Shown here: in pieces, positions 52,876 through 62,228 of the stretch | Position numbering within the stretch: position 1 is the stretch's first letter | How the letters are laid out: each line of letters opens with the position of its first letter | Assembly: GCA_934476455.1 (NCBI GenBank) | Contig: CAKSNY010000004.1 | Span: 1-64,000 of the forward strand | DNA: 64,000 nucleotides | DNA from: an uncultured Clostridia bacterium | GTDB lineage: Bacteria; Bacillota; Clostridia; UMGS1883 | Direction of reading: 5' to 3' | Notes under the pieces: model-generated | Seen by the model: the letters and a program-made list of their open reading frames with translations, nothing else | What the model was told of the DNA's origin: nothing | Database searches by the model: none | Translations under genes and position numbers: made by a program

Positions 52876-53415
52876 ATGAAAAAAGATTTTATAAGACTTT
52901 CCGGTATGCTTTGCGTGATAACGCTTGTTGCGGCACTGCTTTTGGCATGGGTAAATTCACTTACAAAAACGAAAATTGCAGAGGCTGCAAACAAGGCATC
53001 GGAGGAAGCAATGCAAAGCATTATGACGGACGCAAAGGATTTTAAAAAGGTTACCGATACGGTGTATGAATGCAGCGCAAACGGTAAAATGATAGGCTAT
53101 TGTGTAACCGTTACGGAAAAAGGCTTCGGCGGGGATATTGTGATGATGGTTGGGATTGACTGCGAAGAAAAGGTACGCGGAATTGAAGTTTTAAGCCACA
53201 GCGAAACCCCCGGACTTGGCGCAAAAATGACAACGGATGATTTTAAAAAGCGCTTTTGCGGTAAAAATACTGAGCTGTCCGTTGTAAAGACACCCACAAA
53301 AAGCCCGGACGAGGTACAGGCAATAACCGGCGCAACAATTACCAGCCGTGCGGCGGCAAAAGGCGTTTCGGACGCAAGGCTGCAAATAGAAGAAGCGAAA
53401 GGAGAAAATAAGTAA
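52876..53415 (+). CDS. rnfG: Rnf complex subunit G
   Basis: A 179-residue subunit with one N-terminal membrane helix and an extracytoplasmic FMN domain. The covalent-FMN motif AITGATITSRA lies near residue 153, together with GLGAKMTTDDFKKRF. It starts behind GGGAGG; its stop overlaps the rnfE start by one base. Confidence 0.96.
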   Translation: MKKDFIRLSGMLCVITLVAALLLAWVNSLTKTKIAEAANKASEEAMQSIMTDAKDFKKVTDTVYECSANGKMIGYCVTVTEKGFGGDIVMMVGIDCEEKVRGIEVLSHSETPGLGAKMTTDDFKKRFCGKNTELSVVKTPTKSPDEVQAITGATITSRAAAKGVSDARLQIEEAKGENK

Positions 53416-54002
53416 TGCTGAAAATTATAAAAGACGGCATCATAGATGAAAATCCGATTTTTGCGCAGCTTTTGGGTATGTGTTCGACATTGGCGGTAAC
53501 AACATCCCTTAAAAACGGTATAGGAATGGGACTTTCCGTGACATTTGTTCTCATACTGTCAAATGTGCTTATTTCTCTTTTACGCAAAATTATTCCGCAG
53601 AAGATAAGAATAGCGGCATACGTTGTAATAATAGCAACCTTTGTAACTATTGTAGACCTTCTTCTTAAGGCGTACATACCTTCACTTTCAGACTCTTTGG
53701 GAATATTCATACCGCTTATAGTGGTAAACTGTATAATACTTGCCCGTGCGGAGGCGTTTGCATCGAAAAACGGTGTGATAAAGTCTGCCTGCGACGGTCT
53801 CGGAATGGGGCTTGGCTTTACAATTGCGCTGTGCATTATATCCGCTGTGCGCGAAATACTTGGAAACGGCAGCATTCTTGACATATCGCTCGGAATAAAA
53901 ACACCGGCTATAGCAATGATACTTCCCCCCGGCGGATTTTTAACGCTTGGAATAATTTTAGGTCTGATGAATGTTTACAAGCAAAGAAAGGGGGAGATGT
54001 AA
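53415..54002 (+). CDS. rnfE: Rnf complex subunit E
   Basis: A 195-residue polytopic membrane protein with six helices, paralogous to RnfA. LLGMCSTLAVTTSLKNGIGM near the start is the family's Cys-bearing half-helix, which holds the shared intramembrane iron site with RnfA; the second half has IPLIVVNCIILARAEAFA. It is translationally coupled to rnfG and adjacent to rnfA. Confidence 0.97.
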   Translation: MLKIIKDGIIDENPIFAQLLGMCSTLAVTTSLKNGIGMGLSVTFVLILSNVLISLLRKIIPQKIRIAAYVVIIATFVTIVDLLLKAYIPSLSDSLGIFIPLIVVNCIILARAEAFASKNGVIKSACDGLGMGLGFTIALCIISAVREILGNGSILDISLGIKTPAIAMILPPGGFLTLGIILGLMNVYKQRKGEM

Positions 54003-54605
54003 ATGCCTGCACTTTTGGGAATTTCGCTGACAGCAATATTTATGCAAAACTTTGTGCTGGTAAAATTTTACGGAATATGCCCGTTTTTGGGTGTTTCAAA
54101 AAAGACGGACACTGCTTTGGGTATGGGAATGGCGGTTACATTTGTAATGACGCTTGCCTCGATAATGACATGGCTTTGCCAGCGGTTTATACTTGTGCCG
54201 CTTGATATTGAATATATGCAGACGATTGCATTTATTGTAATAATTGCGGCGCTTGTGCAGTTTGTGGAAATGTTTTTACAAAAATCAATTCCGTCGCTTT
54301 ACAGCTCCTTGGGAATATATTTGCCGCTTATAACAACCAACTGTGCGGTTTTGGGCGTTGCTCTCTTAAACGTAAGAACAGCGTCCGTGATAGTCCCCGG
54401 CGAAAGCTATACACTGATAGAATCTATAATTAACGGATTTTCAGCCGGCGTTGGGTTTATGCTTGCAATAGTTTTATTTGCCGGTGTAAGAGAAAGACTT
54501 GAAAGCTCCGATATTCCGAAATCCTTACAGGGAATGCCCATTGCGCTTATAAGCGCGTCGCTTTTGGCATTGGCATTTTTAGGATTTCAGGGTATGACTT
54601 TTTAA
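54003..54605 (+). CDS. rnfA: Rnf complex subunit A
   Basis: A 200-residue membrane protein with six helices. FVLVKFYGICPFLGVSKKTD is the first Cys-bearing half-helix and YLPLITTNCAVLGVALLN the second. Together with RnfE it forms an inverted pair around a membrane [2Fe-2S]-type centre. It follows rnfE immediately. Confidence 0.97.
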   Translation: MPALLGISLTAIFMQNFVLVKFYGICPFLGVSKKTDTALGMGMAVTFVMTLASIMTWLCQRFILVPLDIEYMQTIAFIVIIAALVQFVEMFLQKSIPSLYSSLGIYLPLITTNCAVLGVALLNVRTASVIVPGESYTLIESIINGFSAGVGFMLAIVLFAGVRERLESSDIPKSLQGMPIALISASLLALAFLGFQGMTF

Positions 54606-54618
54606 GGAGGTCGGATGT

Positions 54619-55410
54619 ATGAGAGAAATTATTATTCCGGCTGCGGCAATGGGCGCTTTGGGGCTTGTTTTAGGTGCACTTTTGGCTGCGGCGTCAAAAA
54701 TATTTGCCGTTAAAAAGGACGAGCGGGCAGAGGAGATTGTCTCTGTTTTGCCGGGCGCCAATTGCGGCGGCTGCGGTTATGCCGGATGCGGAGCATATGC
54801 GGCGGCAGTATCTTCGGGTAATGCAGGTGTAGGGTGCTGCTGCGTCGGCGGTCAGGCAGTTTCAGACAAAATTGCAAAAATAATGGGCGTTGAGGCACAA
54901 AGCGTGGAGGAAAAACGCGGCGTTGTTATGTGCAGCGGCGACAGTGAAGCTGCCAAAAACAAATACGAATACAGCGGCGAGCTTGACTGCACGGCACTGA
55001 GCAAGCTTCCGGGCGGAGGACAGAAGGAATGTACATACGGCTGCCTTGGACTGGGGACATGTGCAAAAATATGTTCGGTAGGTGCGATAACCGTTTCCGG
55101 CGGGATTGCACACATAGACCCCGAAAAATGTATCGGCTGCGGAGAGTGCGCACGTGCCTGCCCGAAAAAAATTATACAGCTTGTTCCGAAAAAGAATAAA
55201 ATTGTGGTAAAATGCAAATCCTGTGATAAGGGCGCCTTAATGAAAGAAAAATGCACAAGCGGATGTATAGGATGCAGGATGTGTGAAAAAATTTGCCCGT
55301 CAGATGCAATAAAGGTGGAAAACAATTGTGCGTCAATAGATTACGATAAATGCGTAAACTGCGGATTGTGCGCTGAGAAGTGCCCTAAAAAGATTATTAT
55401 TACACAATAA
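54619..55410 (+). CDS. rnfB: Rnf complex subunit B
   Basis: A 263-residue ferredoxin-like subunit that takes electrons from reduced ferredoxin. It has an N-terminal membrane helix, an Fe-S motif NCGGCGYAGCGAYA and three further cluster-binding sets (CIGCGECARACP, CIGCRMCEKICP, CVNCGLCAEKCP). The usual CPVGG box after the first motif reads CCCVGG. It is the last rnf gene; ldh begins 17 bases later. Confidence 0.96.
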   Translation: MREIIIPAAAMGALGLVLGALLAAASKIFAVKKDERAEEIVSVLPGANCGGCGYAGCGAYAAAVSSGNAGVGCCCVGGQAVSDKIAKIMGVEAQSVEEKRGVVMCSGDSEAAKNKYEYSGELDCTALSKLPGGGQKECTYGCLGLGTCAKICSVGAITVSGGIAHIDPEKCIGCGECARACPKKIIQLVPKKNKIVVKCKSCDKGALMKEKCTSGCIGCRMCEKICPSDAIKVENNCASIDYDKCVNCGLCAEKCPKKIIITQ

Positions 55411-55427
55411 TTACAGGGAGTGGTGTT

Positions 55428-56369
55428 ATGCACAGAGGAAAGGCAGTAATCGTAGGTGCGGGGTATGTAGGGTCAACGATTTGCTACACGCTTATGCACA
55501 GCGGAATTTTTTCGGATATTGCGTTGGTTGATATTAACAAAGACAAAGCGCAGGGCGATGCGCTTGATATGAGCCACGGGGCAGCGTTTGTAAAGGCGGT
55601 TAAAGTAATTGCGGGCGATTACAGCGAGTGCCGTGACGCCGACATTATAATAATAACGGCGGGCGCAAATCAAAAACCGGGTGAAACGCGCCTTGACCTT
55701 GTTAAACGAAATACGGAAATTCTTAAGGATATAGTTGAAAATATCAAAAAGAATACAACCGAGTACCCGATTCTTTTGGTTGTAAGCAATCCGGTGGATA
55801 TTTTAACGTATATCACCTACAAGCTTTCGGGCTGGCCCGTAAAACGCGTAATAGGAAGCGGCACCGTGCTTGACACATCGCGCCTTAAATATCTTTTGAG
55901 CAGCCATACGGGTATAGACGCGCGCAATATCCACACCTACGTAATAGGTGAGCACGGAGATTCGGAAATAGCCGCATGGAGCGCAACCAAGATAGGCGGG
56001 CTTTCCGTAGAAGAATACTGCAATAACTGCAACGAATGCAGCGATAAAAAAATGGAGTATATGCTTGACGATGTGCGCGGCGCGGCATATGAAATAATAA
56101 AGAAAAAGGGCGCAACGTTTTATGCAATAGCTTTGGCGGTTGAACGCATTGTGTCGGCAATAATCAACGACGAGCACTCAATTCTTACGGTTTCGGGCGT
56201 GCTTGAAAACGAATACGGCATTTCAAACGTATGCCTCTCCGTGCCAACGGTTGTAGGCGGCGACGGAATTATAAGGGTAATTGAAACACCGCTTGACGAA
56301 GCAGAGACAGAGGGGCTTAAAAACAGTGCACAGACACTTTCGGAGCTTTTGAGAGAGTTGGGATTTTGA
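55428..56369 (+). CDS. ldh: L-lactate dehydrogenase
   Basis: A 313-residue NAD-dependent LDH, reducing pyruvate to L-lactate. The NAD-binding loop is VGAGYVGSTICYTL. The specificity loop reads GANQKPGETRLDL: the Gln after the Asn is the mark of LDH (malate dehydrogenase has Arg). Catalytic His lies in IGEHGDSE and the substrate Arg in DTSRLKYLL. It starts 17 bases after rnfB, so it can share the Rnf transcript, which makes physiological sense: it consumes NADH. The start has GGGAGTGG upstream. Confidence 0.95.
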   Translation: MHRGKAVIVGAGYVGSTICYTLMHSGIFSDIALVDINKDKAQGDALDMSHGAAFVKAVKVIAGDYSECRDADIIIITAGANQKPGETRLDLVKRNTEILKDIVENIKKNTTEYPILLVVSNPVDILTYITYKLSGWPVKRVIGSGTVLDTSRLKYLLSSHTGIDARNIHTYVIGEHGDSEIAAWSATKIGGLSVEEYCNNCNECSDKKMEYMLDDVRGAAYEIIKKKGATFYAIALAVERIVSAIINDEHSILTVSGVLENEYGISNVCLSVPTVVGGDGIIRVIETPLDEAETEGLKNSAQTLSELLRELGF

Positions 56370-57161
56370 TTGAATATTTATAAAAAAAGAATTTTCGGGC
56401 TTATATGGGCTTTTTTATACGTCGGCATATATTTGGGTATAAGCGTGATTATTCAAAATGTGTATATTGTATGGCTTGCGGCATCGGGGTTAAGCCAAAA
56501 CGAAATTCTTGAAAAAACGCTCGGCGCAACTTTTGCGCTGAGCGTGATATCGTCAATGATTTCGGTTTGGGCTTACATATTGATTGGAAAAGTGCGAAAA
56601 AAACCGATAAATACGATGATAAAGAATAAGCCCGTAACGGCGGCAACGGTTGGGATGTCGGCACTGTGCGCAGTGGGAGCAAGGATGATTGTAAGCGCCT
56701 ATTTGTATATTGCGCAAAGCATTGAGCCTTTGAAAAAATCAATAGATGACGCGGCGGAATTTTCACCCGCACCTGAAAGCGCAGGACAGCTTTTTGCTGC
56801 GGCAACGGCTATGTTTGTTATTGCACCGCTGTTTGAAGAAATACTTTTCAGATGCCTTGTTATGGGCGAGTTTTCTTCATTTATGCGTCCGTGGGCGTCT
56901 GTTATTTTACAGGCGGCTGTGTTCGGTGTGTGCCATGCGGTACTTTTTCAGTCGATATTTGCTTCGCTTGTGGGTATACTTATCGGCATTATTTATTTTA
57001 AAACACAAAGCCTTAAAACATCTGCGGTGTGCCACGGAATTTTTAATTTATCGGCAGCGTTTACCTTTCTTTCGCACAGCGGTGCGGGGGCTGCGGTGTG
57101 CGCTGTCTTCGGAATTATGCTTGTGGGAATATCAATGTTTTATATAATGCACGAAAAATGA
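56370..57161 (+). CDS. CPBP-family intramembrane protease (CAAX-like)
   Basis: A 263-residue membrane protein with about seven helices. The protease motifs are EEILFR (EExxxR), VCHAVLF (second His motif) and GIFNL late in the chain. These match the CPBP/Abi family, whose members process prenylated or bacteriocin-related peptides or act in immunity. The start is TTG at 56370, immediately after the ldh stop, and lacks a strong ribosome site, so it may be translated by coupling. Its link to the Rnf/ldh operon is positional only. Confidence 0.82.
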   Translation: MNIYKKRIFGLIWAFLYVGIYLGISVIIQNVYIVWLAASGLSQNEILEKTLGATFALSVISSMISVWAYILIGKVRKKPINTMIKNKPVTAATVGMSALCAVGARMIVSAYLYIAQSIEPLKKSIDDAAEFSPAPESAGQLFAAATAMFVIAPLFEEILFRCLVMGEFSSFMRPWASVILQAAVFGVCHAVLFQSIFASLVGILIGIIYFKTQSLKTSAVCHGIFNLSAAFTFLSHSGAGAAVCAVFGIMLVGISMFYIMHEK

Positions 57162-57321
57162 TTGTCGGGCAGCGCTAAAATTTTTTATTCTTGTATTTAC
57201 AAATACACAAAAACGTGTTAATATCTCCTATGTAGTATATAATATGGCGTATGGTTTGGTTAGGCAAACGAGGCTCGAACACGCATTGCCTGCACCCTGC
57301 GCTGCGAAAGGAAAGAAAACG

Positions 57322-58695
57322 ATGAACAAGGATATTGCCGTAATAGGCGGCGGTATAGGCGGATTGATGGCGGCATACAGAATAAAGAAAAATAATCCCG
57401 CGCTTTCCGTAACGATTTATGACAGCGGACATATGATTGAAAAAAGGCATTGTCCGGCAAGCAAAAATAACGGGTGCGTACATTGTAAAATATGCAGTAT
57501 AACGTGCGGCTTTGCCGGTGCGGGCGCATTTTCCGACGGTAAGTTTAACCTTGGTACGGCATACGGCGGAACGCTTGGGGAAGCGCTCGGCGACGATGTT
57601 GCAATGACATATATAAACGAGGTTGACAAGACTCTTGAAAGCTTTGCCGGCGGCGATTACCCGAAGCTTTTTATGTCTAACGAGCAGCTTCGGTTAAAAT
57701 GTATAAGAAATAATTTACGCCTTCTTGATATGAACGTGCGCCACCTCGGAACGGACAAAAACCTTGCCACGATGGAGCGTCTTATAAACTGGATATCTTC
57801 AAACGGGGTGGAGCTGCACCCGGATACGCCTGTAAGCGAAATAAAAACAGAAGGGGAAATGCACAGGCTTATCGGAAAGGACGGCGAGCTTTGCAAAGCA
57901 AGAAACGTAATAATCGCAACCGGGCGCGGCGGCGCGAAGTTTGTGTCTGATTTTTGCGAGGCACATAATGTTTCGATGGATTCAAACTCTGTAGACATTG
58001 GTGTGCGCGTAGAAATGAAGGATATTATCTGGAAAGAATTTTCATCCGCGATTTATGAGCCCAAAATATTATACAGAACAAAAACCTTTGAAGACAGAAC
58101 AAGAATGTTCTGCTTTAACCAGGGCGGGCTTGTTTCCGCTGAGAACAACCACGGAATTATTACAGCAAACGGTCATTCATATGCAGAGGCACAGAAAAAG
58201 ACAGATAACTGTAATTTTGCAATTCTTTCTTCAATAAACTTTACAAAGCCGTTTAATAAACCTACAGAGTATGCGGAATATATTGCCCGTATGGCAAATA
58301 TGATAGGAAGCGGAAATGTGCTTGTACAGCGCTTCGGCGACCTCATACGCGGCAGACGCACAAACGAGCATCGCCTCGGGCAAAATACGGTAATCCCTAC
58401 GCTTAAGGCTACAGCTGGCGATTTGTCGCTTGTTTTGCCGCACAGGATGCTTACAAATATAATTGAAACAATCTATGCGCTTGACAAGGTGGCACCGGGT
58501 ACGGCAAACGACGATACGCTTCTTTACGGCTGTGAGAACAAGTATTATTCAATACGTCCGCAGTCTGACGAAAGCTTTATGCTGACAGACGGCGTTTACC
58601 TTATCGGCGACGGCAGCGGTATAACACGCGGGCTCAGCCAGGCGGGGGCAATGGGTCTGTACGTGGCAGATAAAATTTGTGAAAAGAATAAATAA
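57322..58695 (+). CDS. FAD-dependent oxidoreductase (COG2509-like)
   Basis: A 457-residue flavoprotein. The N-terminal Rossmann motif is AVIGGGIGGLMAAYR with FAD; a Cys cluster GCVHCKICSITCG follows near residue 50, and the C-terminal GDGSGITRGLSQAGAMGLYVAD closes the FAD domain. This is the family COG2509, uncharacterised FAD dehydrogenases of anaerobes. ATG at 57322 has AAGGAAAG upstream; an earlier in-frame start at 57244 lies too close to a TATAAT box (57238-57243). It appears to be a single-gene unit between the protease gene and a terminator. Confidence 0.85.
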   Translation: MNKDIAVIGGGIGGLMAAYRIKKNNPALSVTIYDSGHMIEKRHCPASKNNGCVHCKICSITCGFAGAGAFSDGKFNLGTAYGGTLGEALGDDVAMTYINEVDKTLESFAGGDYPKLFMSNEQLRLKCIRNNLRLLDMNVRHLGTDKNLATMERLINWISSNGVELHPDTPVSEIKTEGEMHRLIGKDGELCKARNVIIATGRGGAKFVSDFCEAHNVSMDSNSVDIGVRVEMKDIIWKEFSSAIYEPKILYRTKTFEDRTRMFCFNQGGLVSAENNHGIITANGHSYAEAQKKTDNCNFAILSSINFTKPFNKPTEYAEYIARMANMIGSGNVLVQRFGDLIRGRRTNEHRLGQNTVIPTLKATAGDLSLVLPHRMLTNIIETIYALDKVAPGTANDDTLLYGCENKYYSIRPQSDESFMLTDGVYLIGDGSGITRGLSQAGAMGLYVADKICEKNK

Positions 58696-58744
58696 AAGGG
58701 ATGTTGATAAAGTCCGTTTTGAAGCTTTTTCCAATCCCATAGAA

Positions 58745-58792
58745 TTAAGGAGCTGTTTAAAAAGTTTAATTTTTAAACAGCTCCTTAATTTT
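58745..58792. terminator. Bidirectional terminator between convergent genes
   Basis: A long perfect stem (TTAAGGAGCTGTTTAAAAA from 58745, complement ending at 58788), T-rich outside on both strands. Its core GGAGCTGTTTAAAA resembles the hairpin at 19.3 kb. Confidence 0.88.
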
Positions 58793-58799
58793 TAAAAAA

Positions 58800-59711
58800 T
58801 TATTTTAATTCTATTTCAATATCCTTTATGTCACTGGCAATTTCCACGCCGTCGGGCGGGGCAAGCTTTGCCTTAAACTTGTTTCCGGGAGAATATGAAC
58901 TGAGGTTTATTTCTTCGGTTTTTATGAAAGTGGTTTCGTTAAAGACGTCTCCGTTGCCGTAAATTTTAACGGTGCGTTCGGGGACAAGCTCGTGCAAGGC
59001 GCCGTCGGATGTACGAAGATACACCGGAACGGTTTTCACGTCGTAAAAGCTGTATTTAATATCTACGGAAGAGGGCATACACTCGGCACCTTCAAGCGGT
59101 TTGCCGTTGTGCCCCAGAACAATAAGCCTGACTTCCGTCTGCTCGGTAACATCACGGCTTTCGGGAACAATCATTTCGGTTTTGACAGCCGATATTTCAC
59201 TTATTATGCTTTTCGGCGCGGTTATAGTTACCTTCTTTGAAGAAAGGGAATAGCTTTTTATTATCAGGTCGGAATTTGTGCCTTCTGCAATATCCGCATC
59301 TATTTTATAGCTTTTTGTTTCAATCGGTTCAATGCTTACCGTTATGTCGCGCCCTTTTACGTAAAAGCTTGCGGAGGACGACTCTGCCGAGCTTACGGTT
59401 GCCGGAATTACATAATCGCCGCTGTCTTTTATAGACGACACATTTATTGAGGCGGCAAGTGTTTTGTTTGTAATTTTTCTAAGCGACAGCCTGCGCGCCG
59501 TAACCTTAACATCAACGCTTGTATCTGATATTTTATACACGGCGAAACCGTTTTCCTTAAGCGCCTGTTCGCCGGCAATGGAAAGGGGAACGTTCCTCAC
59601 CGTTTTGGACATACTGGGGTTTTCCTCGTACGAAACATAAAACCACAGCGCCGCAGCCAATATAATACATACGGCTTTAACGGCAAAGCTGCTGCGTGTT
59701 ATTTTTTCCAT
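58800..59711 (-). CDS. cdaR: CdaA regulatory protein CdaR (YbbR-domain)
   Basis: A 303-residue protein with an N-terminal membrane helix (VKAVCIILAAALWFYVSY) followed by YbbR repeats outside the membrane (PLSIAGEQALKENGFAVY, MIVPESRDVTEQTEVRL). It regulates the cyclic di-AMP synthase CdaA. The start at 59711 is chosen, since GGAAGGAG lies within the last codons of cdaA. The two genes overlap by 13 bases and are coupled. Unrelated to CdaR/PucR-type transcription factors despite the name. Confidence 0.93.
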   Translation of the reverse strand: MEKITRSSFAVKAVCIILAAALWFYVSYEENPSMSKTVRNVPLSIAGEQALKENGFAVYKISDTSVDVKVTARRLSLRKITNKTLAASINVSSIKDSGDYVIPATVSSAESSSASFYVKGRDITVSIEPIETKSYKIDADIAEGTNSDLIIKSYSLSSKKVTITAPKSIISEISAVKTEMIVPESRDVTEQTEVRLIVLGHNGKPLEGAECMPSSVDIKYSFYDVKTVPVYLRTSDGALHELVPERTVKIYGNGDVFNETTFIKTEEINLSSYSPGNKFKAKLAPPDGVEIASDIKDIEIELK

Positions 59712-60586
59712 TTCAGCCGCTCCTTCCATTTTTTGATAAATGTAGGTTGATTTTCGCTGTTCATATCCGGCGACAGAACCTTAAGAATAACCTTTTTTAA
59801 TGTTTCCTCTGTATAGTTACGGCTCATATTTCCGTTAAGTGTGAAGCTGATTTTTCCTGTTTCCTCGCTTACAACGACAACAGCCGCATCCGAACTTTCG
59901 GAAAGACCGAGCGCCGCGCGATGTCTTGTACCAAATTCCCTGCTGAGCCCTTCGTTATGCGTAAGCGGCAAAATGCAGCGTGCGGCAACAATTCTGTTTT
60001 CGCGTATTACCACGGCGCCGTCGTGAAGCGGCGTATTGGGAATAAATATGTTTATAAGCAGCTCTCCGGATACGTTCGAGTCAATCATACAGCCTGTGCG
60101 AACTATGTCGCCGATTTTTGTATCGCGCTCAATAACTATAAGTGCGCCGATGCGCCTGCTTGACATTGCCGCAGCCGCAGAAGCAATTTCGGACGCGACA
60201 GACTGTGCATAGTCCCGCTCGCTCGAAAAAATAGACGAAAGGTTCGTTCGCCCCACTTTTTCAAGCGCACGCCTGAGCTCCGGCTGAAAGACAACCAAAA
60301 GCGCCATTATACCAAATTGCATTAAGTTTCGCAGCAAGTAATTTATAGTATTAAGCTGCATAAGATTGCTTACCCATGTAAACAGAAGTAAAAGAATAAT
60401 ACCCTTTATAAGGGTGCCCGCACGCGTCTCTCGCACAAGGGCGGAGGCTTTGTAAAAAATATAAGCAACAATAGCTATATCCAAAGCGTCCGCAATGCGG
60501 AAAGACAGCAGCGAGTCGGGAAGATAACTTAATATAGCAGAAAACACAGCTTCAACCGCCTTTGCTTTTTTTGCGGCGGCAAACAT
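59699..60586 (-). CDS. cdaA: Diadenylate cyclase CdaA
   Basis: A 295-residue membrane enzyme that makes cyclic di-AMP from two ATP molecules. Three N-terminal helices (about 25-100) precede the DisA_N domain with its active-site motifs LHDGAVVI (DGA) and GTRHRAALG (RHR). The start at 60586 follows GGAAAGGGCGG; an in-frame TTG at 60607 is less likely. Cyclic di-AMP controls potassium and osmolyte balance and cell-wall homeostasis. In other Bacillota glmM follows cdaR; here a convergent gene ends there instead. Confidence 0.95.
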   Translation of the reverse strand: MFAAAKKAKAVEAVFSAILSYLPDSLLSFRIADALDIAIVAYIFYKASALVRETRAGTLIKGIILLLLFTWVSNLMQLNTINYLLRNLMQFGIMALLVVFQPELRRALEKVGRTNLSSIFSSERDYAQSVASEIASAAAAMSSRRIGALIVIERDTKIGDIVRTGCMIDSNVSGELLINIFIPNTPLHDGAVVIRENRIVAARCILPLTHNEGLSREFGTRHRAALGLSESSDAAVVVVSEETGKISFTLNGNMSRNYTEETLKKVILKVLSPDMNSENQPTFIKKWKERLKWKK

Positions 60587-60661
60587 ACCGCCCTTTCCAT
60601 TATACAATAAAAAGCACTGCAGTTAAAGCTGTTTTTTAAAAAAATACTGAAAAATTTATTC

Positions 60662-61774
60662 TTAGCTTGATAATATACGGCTTATTGCATAGGCTGCGGT
60701 GTCAACATCCTTTTTAGTGTTAAACCACCCTACAGACAGGCGCAGCATACCGCTTGAGAAAGTGCCGAGGGTGCGGTGTGCCATCGGCGAGCATTGCAGC
60801 CCGGCGCGCGCCGCAATGGAATATTCGCTGTCAAGGCGTGTTGAAACCTCCACACAGTCTTTTTGTGAGAAAACAATTCCGACAACGCCCACGCCGCTTT
60901 CGCCGAGTATTCGCAAGCCGCTGATGTTTTTTAAGTTATCCGTAAGCCTTTGGGTAAGAAGCATTTCTTTTTCGTGTATTCCCTCACGCATAACAAATTT
61001 TATGCCTTCATTAAGACCGGCAATTCCACAGGCATTTAATGTACCCGCTTCAAAGCGGTCGGGAAGCTCGGAGGGCATAAGGGCGCTTTCCGACATACTG
61101 CCCGTACCGCCTTCCGTGAGAGTTTCGAGCTCAAGCCCGTCACGGATATAAAGCGCACCCGTTCCGAAAGGACCGTACAAGCCCTTATGACCCGCAAATG
61201 CTGCCATATCAAAATGTTCGGCGTTTATTGGGATAACGCCGCCGGTTTGTGCGCAGTCCACAAGCGTAAGAATCCCTTTTTTCCTTGCCATGCGGCAAAT
61301 ATCTTCCACAGGGTTTACTGTTCCGCAAATGTTTGATGCGTGTATCACACAAATAAGGCGTGTAGAAGGCGTTATAAGTGCGGCATAGGCCTCCGGGCTT
61401 ACTCTGCCGGACAGATCTGCACGCGCAATTTTTACGGTAACACCGCGCTTTTCCATTGCAACCACGCTTCTCAGCACGCTGTTGTGCTCCATTGACGAAA
61501 TAATAACCTCGTCACCCGGGCGCAAAACGCCCTTTATTGCCGTGTTGAGCGCCTCTGTTGTGTTTTTTGTAAAGATTATGCGTTCGGAATTTTTGCACCC
61601 TATAAGGGCGGCAAGGTTCTCGCGGCATAAAAAAACGCTTTCTGAGCATAGCCTTGAAAGCATGTGCCCGCCGCGCCCGGGGTTTCCGCCGCGGTTTTCC
61701 ATGCAATCCGCAACGGCACGTATTACCGCCGGCGGTTTGGGAAAGGTTGTGGCAGCATTGTCAAGATAAATCAT
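60662..61774 (-). CDS. Cysteine desulfurase-family PLP enzyme
   Basis: A 370-residue class V aminotransferase-fold enzyme. The PLP lysine is in AAFAGHKGLYGPFG, and the catalytic Cys-bearing loop is RAGLQCSPMAHRTLGT. The start MIYLDNAATTFPKP is typical. It is of the family with the long Cys loop that liberates sulfane sulfur (or selenium) from cysteine. Its ATG follows the DUF3343 gene by 6 bases, a common pairing. About 75 bases separate it from cdaA. Confidence 0.92.
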   Translation of the reverse strand: MIYLDNAATTFPKPPAVIRAVADCMENRGGNPGRGGHMLSRLCSESVFLCRENLAALIGCKNSERIIFTKNTTEALNTAIKGVLRPGDEVIISSMEHNSVLRSVVAMEKRGVTVKIARADLSGRVSPEAYAALITPSTRLICVIHASNICGTVNPVEDICRMARKKGILTLVDCAQTGGVIPINAEHFDMAAFAGHKGLYGPFGTGALYIRDGLELETLTEGGTGSMSESALMPSELPDRFEAGTLNACGIAGLNEGIKFVMREGIHEKEMLLTQRLTDNLKNISGLRILGESGVGVVGIVFSQKDCVEVSTRLDSEYSIAARAGLQCSPMAHRTLGTFSSGMLRLSVGWFNTKKDVDTAAYAISRILSS

Positions 61775-61780
61775 CCGATA

Positions 61781-62029
61781 TCACACCTTAATATATTTTT
61801 TTTGACCGTCCTGGAATCTTTCGTAAAAAAAAGCCCTTATTTTAATTTTTAAATCGGCAGCAGCGGACTGTGCGAGTGTTTTGTAGGAATCGTCAAACCT
61901 GAGACTGTAGCCGCATCCCTCCCGCGCGAGAGATGCGGGCGTCTGCACTACGCGGGCATCTATGCCCGACTCCGAAAGCCGCCGCTTGAGCCTGTTAGCC
62001 GAGGTAATCGATGCTACGGTAGCAAGCAT
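61781..62029 (-). CDS. DUF3343-family putative sulfur/selenium carrier
   Basis: An 82-residue protein of the DUF3343 family, often next to a cysteine desulfurase and thought to carry persulfide or to aid Se/S delivery. The conserved REGCGYSLRF includes the likely acceptor Cys near residue 39. GGAAAGGA precedes the ATG at 62029. Together with the desulfurase at 6 bases downstream it forms a two-gene sulfur-mobilising unit. Confidence 0.82.
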   Translation of the reverse strand: MLATVASITSANRLKRRLSESGIDARVVQTPASLAREGCGYSLRFDDSYKTLAQSAAADLKIKIRAFFYERFQDGQKKYIKV

Positions 62030-62080
62030 ATTTTTATTCCTTTCCGAAAAAACTGTTTTGACGAAAGCTTCGTCACTAAT

Positions 62081-62104
62081 ATATTATGATTTAAATCATA
62101 ATAT
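62081..62104. promoter_or_regulatory. Perfect 24-bp palindrome in a divergent intergenic region
   Basis: The 24 bases at 62081-62104, centred on GATTTAAATC, are exactly self-complementary. The palindrome lies between the divergent DUF3343 and PucR-type genes and overlaps a candidate minus-strand promoter (TTGTCA at 62109-62104, TAATAT at 62086-62081). It is a likely operator, possibly for the regulator encoded at 62229. A second, smaller symmetry (GACGAA/TTCGTC) is at 62060-62074. Confidence 0.55.
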
Positions 62105-62153
62105 TGACAAAAAAGGAAATTGTAATATTTTTGTAAAGATTTATAAAAAAATG

Positions 62154-62182
62154 TTGAAAACACATTCTCTTAGTGGTATTAT
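62154..62182 (+). promoter_or_regulatory. Promoter of the PucR-type regulator gene
   Basis: TTGAAA (62154-62159), 17 bases, TATTAT (62177-62182), followed by GAAAGGA before the start at 62229. Confidence 0.65.
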
Positions 62183-62228
62183 ATATTTAGGTATATAGAG
62201 GTTAAACTCGGAAAGGATGGGTATTTTC

